DNA of 64,000 bases. It comes from Candidatus Laterigemmans baculatus. GTDB taxonomy: Bacteria > Planctomycetota > Planctomycetia > Pirellulales > Pirellulaceae. A program made the position numbers and the translations under genes. The stretch is from NCBI RefSeq assembly GCF_010367455.1, contig NZ_WRPR01000028.1, forward strand, positions 1 to 64,000, given 5' to 3'. The notes beneath the pieces were generated by a model, which saw only the letters and a list, made by a program, of their open reading frames with translations, was not told where the DNA came from and did no database searches. Shown piece by piece: positions 18,397-25,230 of the stretch (position 1 is the stretch's first letter; the number at the start of each line of letters is the position of its first letter).

Positions 18397-19623
18397 ATGG
18401 CAACCACCGAAGCACTCCCGCACGATGCCACCGCCGAGGATCACGATCACGGCGATCATCCGGCGTTCCTCGCCCACCACTTCGATACCCCCGAGCAGCA
18501 ATTCGATTCCGGGAAGCTCGGAATCTGGCTGTTCCTGGTGACCGAAGTGATGATGTTCAGCGGGCTCTTTTGTGCCTACGCCATCTATCGGGCGATGCGG
18601 CCAGAGGTATTCGTTGGCAGCAGCGTGTTCTTGAACACCCAGCTCGGAGCGGTGAACACGGGCGTGCTCCTGTTCAGCTCTCTGACAATGGCGTGGGCGG
18701 TGCGTTGTGCTCAGCTCGAGCAGCACCGGATGCTGGTCGGGATGCTCGGTGCGACCCTCGGGTGCGCTTCGTTGTTCTTGGGCGTTAAGTCGATCGAGTA
18801 CTCGCACAAGATGGACCTGGGGCTGCTCCCGGCAGGCTTCTACAGCTACGACCCCCATGCGGTCCATCACCACGAGGGGCTTTCTCCCTTCCTGATTTGG
18901 ATGGCCGCCCCGTTCGCCATCGCGACCATTGGGTTGCTGGTTTGGTATGTGATCGCCAAGGTTCGCAAGAACGCTTTCCAGTCGCTGGTTGCCGGTCCGC
19001 TGCTCGCAGCGGGGCTGAGCTTTTTTGCCGGTGTCGGGCTGGGGATGCTGCTCGAATCGGGCGAGTCGACTGAAGGCGTTGAGCACGTTTCCGAGAGTGC
19101 CGAGGAGAGTCTCGCGGAGATTGGCCCGTTGGTGGGCGAAGAGGAAGGGATCCACCGGCAGGATCCGGTCGAGCCGACCGGCGTCGAACCGATCGACGCG
19201 GCCGATGCTGAGAACGAGCCGGCCGTTGCCCGAGCGACGGGCGTGGTCGGGCAATTGGCGCAGCAGGAAACCAACAGCGGCGTGCGGCAGCAGTTGTTGG
19301 CCGAGGAGCGGCAGGCGGAGATGGCGAGCGGCCGGATCACCACGTCGGCTGAAGATGTGACCGGTCCGGTGGGTGAGCTCGTGCAAGCGATCGACACGCC
19401 GCGGCTCGGCGGAGTCTTCTTCAGTATCTACTACTGCATCACTGGACTGCACGCGTTTCACATTCTGGTCGGCATGGGCTTTCTCACCTGGTTGATCGTG
19501 CGGGCGGCTCGCCGGGAATTCGAGTCGAACTATTTCGGACCGGTCGACTACGTGGGGCTGTACTGGCACATCGTCGACTTGATTTGGATTTATGTGTTCC
19601 CCTTGCTGTACCTGATTCGCTAG
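18397..19623 (+). CDS. coxC: Cytochrome c oxidase subunit III with large internal insertion
   Basis: Both ends match subunit III: GKLGIWLFLVTEVMMFSGLF near the N-terminus, 'LGVKSIEYSHK' (about 128-138), and 'SIYYCITGLHAFHILVGMGF' (about 343-362) with a final 'VGLYWHIVDLIWIYVFPLLYL'. Bacterial CoxC is usually about 200-280 residues; this one is 408. The excess lies between the KSIEY helix and the ITGLHAFH helix. It contains two additional hydrophobic segments (about 165-187 and 197-219) and an acidic soluble stretch (about 220-335, rich in Glu, Gln and Ala). The N-terminus carries DHDHGDH. The frame is continuous, so this is a domain insertion and not a frameshift. It sits 72 bp after coxA. 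Confidence 0.94.
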   Translation: MATTEALPHDATAEDHDHGDHPAFLAHHFDTPEQQFDSGKLGIWLFLVTEVMMFSGLFCAYAIYRAMRPEVFVGSSVFLNTQLGAVNTGVLLFSSLTMAWAVRCAQLEQHRMLVGMLGATLGCASLFLGVKSIEYSHKMDLGLLPAGFYSYDPHAVHHHEGLSPFLIWMAAPFAIATIGLLVWYVIAKVRKNAFQSLVAGPLLAAGLSFFAGVGLGMLLESGESTEGVEHVSESAEESLAEIGPLVGEEEGIHRQDPVEPTGVEPIDAADAENEPAVARATGVVGQLAQQETNSGVRQQLLAEERQAEMASGRITTSAEDVTGPVGELVQAIDTPRLGGVFFSIYYCITGLHAFHILVGMGFLTWLIVRAARREFESNYFGPVDYVGLYWHIVDLIWIYVFPLLYLIR

Positions 19624-19675
19624 TCCGCCGATTTCAGCCCCCTCTCGCATTATTTCTCGCAGGTTTTCACGTCCG

Positions 19676-20134
19676 ATGTCCAATCACGCCACTCCTCAAG
19701 AGACCACGGTCGCTCACGATCACGCGGCAGGCGACCACGGCCACGGCGCTCATGGTCATGGCGCTCATGGTCATGGTGCCCATGGGCACGGAGGACGACC
19801 CGGTTGGGATTTCGCCCACCCTTTCCCTGTTTGGGGGCTGGTGGCCGTCTTCATCTCGCTGCTCTTTTTGACTGTGATCACGGTGGCCCAGGCGAGTCTC
19901 GAGCTGGGCGGCTGGGACGTGCTCCTCAGCATGTTGATCGCGACGATCAAAGCCTCGCTCGTGGTGCTGTTTTTCATGCACTTGGCGTTCGACAAACCGT
20001 TCAACGCGATCGTGTTTGTCTCCGCGCTGTTCTTCGTCGCGCTGTTCATCGGTGGCACGCTCTCCGACTCGCGGCTCTACTCCGACGTGCTCGAACCGCA
20101 GTACGACGAAGCGCCGGCTGAGCTCACCGAGTAG
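19676..20134 (+). CDS. coxD: Cytochrome c oxidase subunit IV-like protein with His/Gly-rich N-terminus
   Basis: The 152-residue product has three hydrophobic helices. The middle part matches prokaryotic oxidase subunit IV (LTVITVAQASLELGG, then 'MLIATIKASLVVLFFMHLAFDKPFN'). About 40 N-terminal residues are dominated by repeated His-Gly-Ala (DHGHGAHGHGAHGHG). It lies 52 bp after coxC and closes the oxidase block. Subunit IV stabilises the oxidase; the His-rich segment would lie on the cytoplasmic side by the usual topology. Confidence 0.92.
   Translation: MSNHATPQETTVAHDHAAGDHGHGAHGHGAHGHGAHGHGGRPGWDFAHPFPVWGLVAVFISLLFLTVITVAQASLELGGWDVLLSMLIATIKASLVVLFFMHLAFDKPFNAIVFVSALFFVALFIGGTLSDSRLYSDVLEPQYDEAPAELTE
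19745..19789 (+). repeat. 15-bp coding tandem repeat encoding His-Gly-Ala in coxD
   Basis: Three successive 15-bp units (GGCGCTCATGGTCAT, an identical copy, then GGTGCCCATGGGCAC) encode the His-rich N-terminus of CoxD. The first two copies are identical; the third differs at several silent positions. Confidence 0.9.
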
Positions 20135-20168
20135 CCCACTCGTCCTCACACTCGCGCGGAGCGACGCG

Positions 20169-20807
20169 TTGGCTCGCATCCTGATCACTTCCGGGCCAAC
20201 CCGTCAGTATCTCGACCCGGTCCGCTACCTGACCAACGCCAGTAGCGGGCGAATGGGAGCCGCGCTGGCCGCTGCGGCACTGCGGCTCGGCCACCAAGTG
20301 GTCATTGTCAGCGGTCCGGTGGCGGTCGATTATCCGGCCGGTGCGGAAGTCGTTGACGTGGAGACGACCGAGCAGATGTTGGCGGTGGCGGGAGAGCTTT
20401 TTGCCGGCTGTCAGGGGGCGATCGGCGCCGCTGCCCCTTGCGATTATCGGCCGCGACAGGTGAACGTGCAGAAGATCGCCAAGACGGGCGGTCCGCTCGT
20501 GGTGGAGTTCATCGAGACGCCCGACGTCGTCGCCACGCTCGGCCAGCAGAAACGGGCGGACCAGTGGGTCGTGGGGTTCGCTCTCGAAACCGAAGACCAT
20601 CACTTCCGAGCGATCGTCAAGCTCGAACGCAAGCACTGCGATCTGATGGTCAGCAACGGAGCCGAGGCAATCAACGCCGCGGAAACGCAGGTCGCGCTGC
20701 TCGCTCCCGATGGGGAAGTGCTCGCTGAATTGGCCGGCAGCAAGGAAGCAGTCGCCGACGGTCTGCTGCGAGAGATCGACGTGCGGCTGTGCCAACCGCT
20801 GAAGTAG
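20169..20807 (+). CDS. coaB: Stand-alone phosphopantothenate-cysteine ligase (CoaB domain)
   Basis: About 212 residues, matching only the C-terminal (DFP/CoaB) half of bifunctional CoaBC. Visible signatures are ILITSGPTRQYLDPVRYLTN, 'ASSGRMGAALA' and 'AAAPCDYRP...KIAKTGG', followed by 'VGFALETED' and 'DLMVSNGAEAIN'. It would join cysteine to 4'-phosphopantothenate in coenzyme A synthesis. No CoaC (flavin-dependent decarboxylase) domain is present, so that activity must be encoded elsewhere. The start is taken as TTG at 20169, giving MARILITSG with GGAG about 8 bases upstream; the frame has no suitable ATG. It follows coxD by 34 bp and may be read through from that cluster. Confidence 0.9.
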   Translation: MARILITSGPTRQYLDPVRYLTNASSGRMGAALAAAALRLGHQVVIVSGPVAVDYPAGAEVVDVETTEQMLAVAGELFAGCQGAIGAAAPCDYRPRQVNVQKIAKTGGPLVVEFIETPDVVATLGQQKRADQWVVGFALETEDHHFRAIVKLERKHCDLMVSNGAEAINAAETQVALLAPDGEVLAELAGSKEAVADGLLREIDVRLCQPLK

Positions 20808-20849
20808 TTCGGGCCGCTGAGGTAGTGGGGGCCGCTGAGGTAGTGCGGG
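20796..20849. repeat. Three-copy 18-bp tandem repeat spanning the coaB stop codon
   Basis: The 18-bp unit CCGCTGAGGTAGTGCGGG occurs three times head to tail (20796, 20814, 20832) with a few substitutions. The first copy contains the last codons and the TAG stop of coaB. Each later copy repeats the in-frame 'CCG CTG A/GGG TAG', so the stop signal is repeated three times. Confidence 0.93.
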
Positions 20850-20867
20850 CCGCCGTCAAAAACGTCT

Positions 20868-20944
20868 GAGCCGACGGCGCTAGCCGCGGGCGGTGCATTG
20901 GAAATCCGGGGCGCGCGGAGGCCCGAGGCTAGCGCCTACGGCTC
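20868..20944. repeat. Inverted pair of the 24-bp GCTAGC-centred intergenic repeat, upstream of pyrD
   Basis: Two 24-bp arms (20868-20891 and 20921-20944) are near-perfect reverse complements separated by 29 bp. Each has the core GGCGCTAGCC or its complement, flanked by GAGCCG and CGGGC-type ends. They could form a long hairpin between coaB and pyrD. The same element recurs at 21974-21997 and 22094-22117. Confidence 0.9.
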
Positions 20945-20997
20945 AAAAGAGTAAACTCTCTCTGGTCACGTTTCGCATTTCAACCCACTCGCTCCCC

Positions 20998-21951
20998 ATG
21001 CCCGATCTCTCGGTTCACCTCGGACGCCTGACGCTCGCCAACCCCATCCTGGTCGCTTCCGGAACGTTTGGTTACGCCCGCGAGATGGAGCGGATCGTCG
21101 ACTGCAGCCGGCTTGGGGGAATCTTGCCCAAGACGATCACGGCCGAGCCGCGAACGGGCAATGCTCCCTGGCGGACGGTGGAGACGGCGGCGGGGCTGCT
21201 CAACTCGATCGGTCTCGATAACGATGGAGTCGACGCGTTCCTCGAGAATCACCTGCCCTACCTGGCGGGGATCGGCACCGCAATCGTCGTCAGCATTGCC
21301 GGAAAGACGCGGGACGAGTTTGTACGGATGGCGGCGCAGGTCGCCGGGGAGCCGGGCGTCGCAGCGCTGGAGCTGAACCTCTCCTGCCCGAACGTCTCGG
21401 GAGGCGTCGACTATGCGACCAGTCCTGAAGCGTGCCGCGAGGTTGTTGCCGGAGTTCGCGCGGTGAGCGACGTGCCGGTGCTGGCCAAGCTGACGCCGAA
21501 CGTGACGCGGATCGTCGACATCGCAGCGGCGGCCGCCGAGGGTGGAGCCGATGCGGTCTGTCTCGTCAACACGCTGCTGGGCATGGCGATCGATTGGCGC
21601 GCCCGGCGTCCGCTGCTCGGGAACGTCATGGGAGGCTTGAGTGGACCAGCGATCAAGCCGGTGGCGCTGCGATGCGTGCATCAAGTGCGGCAAGCGGTCG
21701 ACGTGCCGATCGTGGGAATCGGTGGAATCCAAAGCATCGACGACGTCATGGAGTTTCTCGTCGCCGGAGCCTCCGCCGTCCAGATCGGGACGGCCAATTA
21801 CTACGACCCGACCATCTCGACGCGGATGATCGACGCCCTGCCGGCAGCCCTGGCGGAGCTCGGTGCCGAGAGCGTCAGCGAGATCGTGGGAACGCTCCAG
21901 ACGAGCCCCCCGCCGCAGCCCGCCTCGGCATTTCCGACGCCGGACAGGTGA
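20998..21951 (+). CDS. pyrD: Dihydroorotate dehydrogenase, class 1B catalytic subunit
   Basis: About 317 residues from the ATG giving [22 protein letters not shown]. This is the FMN TIM-barrel of class 1 dihydroorotate dehydrogenase: [11 protein letters not shown] near the start, the active-site loop [12 protein letters not shown] with Cys130 as the likely catalytic base, 'KLTPNVT', '[11 protein letters not shown]' (typical of class 1B), and phosphate-binding '[20 protein letters not shown]'. It oxidises dihydroorotate to orotate in pyrimidine synthesis. Class 1B enzymes normally partner PyrK, which passes electrons to NAD; no pyrK is in this window. The gene is bracketed by identical inverted copies of the 24-bp intergenic repeat. 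Confidence 0.95.
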   Translation: MPDLSVHLGRLTLANPILVASGTFGYAREMERIVDCSRLGGILPKTITAEPRTGNAPWRTVETAAGLLNSIGLDNDGVDAFLENHLPYLAGIGTAIVVSIAGKTRDEFVRMAAQVAGEPGVAALELNLSCPNVSGGVDYATSPEACREVVAGVRAVSDVPVLAKLTPNVTRIVDIAAAAAEGGADAVCLVNTLLGMAIDWRARRPLLGNVMGGLSGPAIKPVALRCVHQVRQAVDVPIVGIGGIQSIDDVMEFLVAGASAVQIGTANYYDPTISTRMIDALPAALAELGAESVSEIVGTLQTSPPPQPASAFPTPDR

Positions 21952-21973
21952 GTTGCAGGGGACCCGCTCCCCT

Positions 21974-21997
21974 GAGCCGTAGGCGCTAGCCTCGGGC
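21974..21997. repeat. 24-bp GCTAGC-centred intergenic repeat, downstream of pyrD
   Basis: This is the exact reverse complement of the copy at 20921-20944, so pyrD lies between perfect inverted copies. It begins 22 bp after the pyrD stop. A short direct duplication of CCTCGGGCCCA follows at about 21990-22013. The stretch from 22014 to 22093 shows nothing recognisable. Confidence 0.92.
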
Positions 21998-22093
21998 CCA
22001 AGCCTCGGGCCCAATCCGCTCCGCGCCGCGGAGAATGGTAACGTTGTAGCGGCGGCCAGTCGCAAGCTCAGACCGTTCGACAGCGCGACGGAA

Positions 22094-22117
22094 CCCGCGG
22101 CTAGCGCCTTGCGGCTC
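22094..22117. repeat. 24-bp GCTAGC-centred intergenic repeat, fourth copy
   Basis: This diverged copy shares CCGCGGCTAGCGCC and the GCGGCTC end. Its last two bases reach into the stop codon of the small gene at 22116-22397, so the element sits exactly at the 3' end of the feo operon. Confidence 0.85.
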
Positions 22118-22397
22118 ATGCCGACCGAGAATCTTCGCCGCGGGGTTTGGGCGCGAGCTGGACGAGCGGTTTGGCTTTGGGGCCTTCACTGCCGCCGATG
22201 TTTTGGGGGCAACTGCTGCAGCCGCCGCTGGCTTCGCCGGGCCGACTGCCCCCCCGCGCCGCCCGCTGAACGGTCCGCCACGTCCGCCGCAGCACCCAGG
22301 CTGCCGCCAAGGCGATCAGCAGATAGGCGATCAGGGGCTGCCAAGCGATCTCGCCCCACAGCGTCGCGTCCAGGTGGAGAGGAGTGAAGTGGGCCAT
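22116..22397 (-). CDS. Small FeoB-associated Cys-containing membrane protein
   Basis: The 93-residue protein has a single membrane helix (about residues 17-37, WQPLIAYLLIALAAAWVL) followed by a basic stretch and a short cytoplasmic tail with GGCSSCPQN. The layout (one helix, then a Cys pair) and its position only 9 bp after feoB resemble the small Cys-rich proteins often found downstream of feoB. They are thought to help ferrous iron transport, perhaps as a FeoC-like partner, though this is not firmly established. The family match is by pattern only. Confidence 0.8.
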   Translation of the reverse strand: MAHFTPLHLDATLWGEIAWQPLIAYLLIALAAAWVLRRTWRTVQRAARGGSRPGEASGGCSSCPQNIGGSEGPKAKPLVQLAPKPRGEDSRSA

Positions 22398-22406
22398 CCG
22401 CGAGAC

Positions 22407-24716
22407 TCAGCCGATGCGGCTACCGACTTGGTAAACGACCAATGCTGCGACATAGGCGAGCACGGTCATGTAGGTGAACGAGAAGATCGGCCACCGCCAG
22501 GAATTGGTCTCGCGGCGGATCACCAGCAGCGTGCTGACGCATTGAGCACAAAGCGCGAAGAAGACCATGATCGAGAGGGCGACCGGCACGGTGTAGACCG
22601 GGCTTCCGTCGGGCCAGCGGGCGGAGCGAAGGGCGCTGACGAGACCCTCGTCCTCCTCGTCGACTTCGCCCCCCAGGCTGTAGACGGTTCCCAGGGTGGC
22701 GATGATGACTTCGCGGGCCGGAAAGCTGGCCAAGGCTCCCACGCCGATCTTCCAGTCCCAGCCGAGCGGACGGACCACCGGCTCGATGAAGTGACCGGTG
22801 CGGCCAAGGAAGCTGGTCTCCAGCAAGCGGCTGCTCTCTCGGTTATGAGCCGCCTGAGCCGCTTCGAGTTCCGCCACCAGTTCGGAAACCGCCAATCCTT
22901 CGGGAGCCGCGGGCCTTTCGGCAGTTGCGGCTTCTTCGGCAGCTGGTCTCTCAGGGGTCGCGGCCGCCAGGTCGGTTTCGAGCTGCTCGATCTGAGCCTG
23001 CAGAGCGAACTGCTGGGAATGATCGCCGGGCAAAAAACCGGCGGCCCAGATCAGCACCGAAGCGGCGAAGATCAGCGTTCCGGCTCGCAGCACAAACGCT
23101 TTGCACGACTGGTACACCCGTTCGACCAGCACCGGAATCGAGGGCCATTTGTATTCGGGCAATTCGAGCACGAACGGGGCCGGCTCGCCGCGGAGGACCG
23201 TTTTCTTCAGCAGGAAGGCGACCGGAATCGCGACCACGACGCCGAGCAGGTACATCCCCATCAGGACCAGCCCCTGCAGCGTGACGAGTCCGCCGAGGTA
23301 GGCTTGGGCGGGGATGAAGGCCGCGATCAGCAACAGGTACACCGGGAGCCGTGCCGAACAGCTCATCAGCGGCGCCACCATCATCGTCGTCAGCCGGTCG
23401 CGACGGTTTTCAATCACCCGCGTCGCCATCACTCCGGGAATCGCACAGGCAAATGAGCTCATCAACGGCAGAAAGGCTTTGCCGCTGAGCCCAAAGGCGC
23501 TCATCACCCGGTCGACCAGAAAAGCAGCCCGGGACATGTAGCCGCAGTCTTCGAGAATCGCGATGAACAAAAACAGCAGCGCAATCTGGGGGAGAAAAAT
23601 CAGCACGCCGCCGACCCCAGCGATGACGCCATCGACGACCAGGCTCCGCAGCATCCCCGGTTCCAGAGCGCCGGTGACCGCGTCAGCGACCCAGCCTTGG
23701 GTCGTCTCAAAAATCTCCATCGGCCACTGGGCGAAGGTGTAGATCGCTTGAAAGACCGTGAACATCAGCGCGAAGAAGATCACCAGACCAAAGACGCGGT
23801 GGGTCAGCAGAGCGTCGAGCCGGTCGGTCCAAGAGGTACCCGTCGTGCTCGATTGGCTGATTATCCCTTGCAGCTTTTCGCGAGCCCAAGCGTACCTTGC
23901 GTTGCATTCGACGTCGGCGGGAAGCCCTTCGGCCTCGGTCAACTGGCGGCGAGCCGCATCGATCGCATCCGCCGTCTCGGGGCCGAAGCGGCGGAGCAGC
24001 CGACGCTCCGCCTCCCCTCCCTGGTCCAGCAGCGCTCGCTCGAAAACGTAGTCATCCGGGAGCGACTCGCCAGCCGCGGAACGCCCGGCGAGAGAGGCTT
24101 TAAGCCCGTCGCGAGCCTGGTAGAAAGCGGGCGGCAGCGGGCAAGCCGGAGCCGGGCCCTCGGTCGCGTTAGCCGCTGCGACCATCGTCGCTCGGAGCTG
24201 ATCGATGCCGACCCGCCGCGAGGCGGAAGTCAACACGACCGGCACCCCCAGCGACTGGCTCAGCCGCTCTGCGTCGATCCGTTGCCCGCGCGCTTCGGCG
24301 GCGTCGACCATATTGACCGCGACCACCACCGGCTTGCCCAGCTCGAGGACTTGGCTGAGCAGAAACAAGTTCCGCTGCAGGAGCGTGGCATTGACGACGC
24401 AGAGGATCGCGTCGACCGGTTCGCTGACCGCGGCGTCGCCAGTCAGAACATCGACGGCGACGAGTTCGTCGGGGGACCGAGGAGCGAGGCTGTAGGTTCC
24501 CGGCAGGTCGACGAGCTCGATGAGCTGCTCACCCGCGCGGAACCGCCCCAGCTTCTTCTCGATCGTAACGCCCGGGTAGTTGCCGGTCCGGGCATTCATT
24601 CCCGCGAGGGCGTTGAAGACCGTGCTCTTACCCGTGTTGGGATTGCCGACCAGAGCGACGCGGCGGAGGGCGGGAGGGGCGGCGGTGGGGACGGCTTGAG
24701 CAGCCACAGTGGCCAC
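22407..24716 (-). CDS. feoB: Ferrous iron transporter FeoB
   Basis: The 769-residue product, a normal length, has an N-terminal G domain with GNPNTGKS (24-31), the switch segment NYPGVTIEKK, DLPGTYSL (G3) and NMVD (G4). A helical spacer and a polytopic membrane domain follow, with gate motifs 'EDCGYMSRAAFLVDR', 'SFACAIPGVMATR' and 'LMSCSARLPVYLLL'. An Ala/Glu-rich insertion (about 570-640, LETDLAAATPERPAAEEAA) precedes the last helices. It imports Fe(II) across the inner membrane. The start is GTG, one base after the feoA stop, so expression is probably coupled to feoA. Confidence 0.97.
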   Translation of the reverse strand: MATVAAQAVPTAAPPALRRVALVGNPNTGKSTVFNALAGMNARTGNYPGVTIEKKLGRFRAGEQLIELVDLPGTYSLAPRSPDELVAVDVLTGDAAVSEPVDAILCVVNATLLQRNLFLLSQVLELGKPVVVAVNMVDAAEARGQRIDAERLSQSLGVPVVLTSASRRVGIDQLRATMVAAANATEGPAPACPLPPAFYQARDGLKASLAGRSAAGESLPDDYVFERALLDQGGEAERRLLRRFGPETADAIDAARRQLTEAEGLPADVECNARYAWAREKLQGIISQSSTTGTSWTDRLDALLTHRVFGLVIFFALMFTVFQAIYTFAQWPMEIFETTQGWVADAVTGALEPGMLRSLVVDGVIAGVGGVLIFLPQIALLFLFIAILEDCGYMSRAAFLVDRVMSAFGLSGKAFLPLMSSFACAIPGVMATRVIENRRDRLTTMMVAPLMSCSARLPVYLLLIAAFIPAQAYLGGLVTLQGLVLMGMYLLGVVVAIPVAFLLKKTVLRGEPAPFVLELPEYKWPSIPVLVERVYQSCKAFVLRAGTLIFAASVLIWAAGFLPGDHSQQFALQAQIEQLETDLAAATPERPAAEEAATAERPAAPEGLAVSELVAELEAAQAAHNRESSRLLETSFLGRTGHFIEPVVRPLGWDWKIGVGALASFPAREVIIATLGTVYSLGGEVDEEDEGLVSALRSARWPDGSPVYTVPVALSIMVFFALCAQCVSTLLVIRRETNSWRWPIFSFTYMTVLAYVAALVVYQVGSRIG

Positions 24717-24717
24717 G

Positions 24718-24948
24718 CTAACCCTCGGCCTGAATGCTGATGCGTCTCGCTTCGCCGCTCCGCAGCGCGATTCGGCACCCGTGGATCAAGCACGCCAGCG
24801 GATCGCCAAAAGGTGCCGGAGACATGGCCCGGACGTCCGCCCCGGGGATGAACCCCATCTCGCGGAGCCGCGAGGCGATGCCGTCAGCCCCATCGATACT
24901 GAGAATCCGTCCCGATTTGCCGGGAGGCAGTTGATCCAACGTCGTCAT
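24718..24948 (-). CDS. feoA: FeoA, SH3-like accessory protein of ferrous iron transport
   Basis: The 76-residue product has the FeoA pattern: MTTLDQLPPGKSGRILSI, 'ASRLREMGFIPGADVRAMSPAPFGDP' split over two strands, and 'CRIALRSGEARRISI' at the end. The ATG chosen has a GAGGG-type ribosome binding site just upstream; the frame stays open further upstream without similarity. FeoA is a small cytoplasmic SH3-fold protein needed for FeoB activity. It is the first gene of the feoA-feoB-small protein operon. Confidence 0.93.
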   Translation of the reverse strand: MTTLDQLPPGKSGRILSIDGADGIASRLREMGFIPGADVRAMSPAPFGDPLACLIHGCRIALRSGEARRISIQAEG

Positions 24949-25150
24949 GCAAGTTTTCCCTCGGCCGCTCGTGCCGCCAGCGCGCTCTGCGGTCGGCGCT
25001 GCACCGGCCCCCTGAATCGGCCTGATAGCGCCGTTGAGACACAATCTCATTAGCTCCATCATTCCCGCTTCGCAGCCGCTTGTCAACGGCCAGTCCAAGC
25101 GGCCGGCGGTGGCTCCCGTCCGTTGATTGGCCGCCGGTCCCGATATGTCC

Positions 25151-25223
25151 ATCAGCCGCCACGCGCTAGCGTCCGGTTCTGGAGAACGGCGCGGAAACCG
25201 GACGCTAGCGCGTGGCGGCTGAT
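25151..25223. repeat. Perfect 28-bp inverted repeat centred on GCTAGC, after sdhB
   Basis: Two 28-bp arms (25151-25178 and 25196-25223) are exact reverse complements, separated by 17 bp. The arms run from ATCAGCCGCC through CGCTAGCG to CCGGTT. The structure starts 8 bp after the sdhB stop and could form a very stable hairpin, acting as a terminator for the sdh operon; it lacks a U-tract. A near-identical element sits at 29982-30049. The rest of the interval (24949-25150) between feoA and this repeat holds no recognisable gene. Confidence 0.95.
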
Positions 25224-25230
25224 TCAGCGC

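Noticed and set aside
16789-19683. 964-residue minus-strand frame opposite coxA and coxC
   Set aside because: It spans two well-identified oxidase genes and is very rich in Arg, Gln, His and Asp, as expected from reading GC-rich codons backwards.
20893-20997. Upstream extension of the pyrD frame to a GTG/ATG-like start at 20893
   Set aside because: The extension would translate the intergenic palindromic repeat ([13 protein letters not shown]), and similarity to the family begins at MPDLSVHLG at 20998.
20868-22117. CRISPR-like reading of the 24-bp repeats
   Set aside because: The copies are irregularly spaced, occur in both orientations and have a whole gene between them; there are no cas genes.
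24949-25152. Upstream extension of the feoA frame
   Set aside because: FeoA similarity starts at MTTLDQLPPG, which has its own ribosome binding site; the extension adds 68 residues with no family match.
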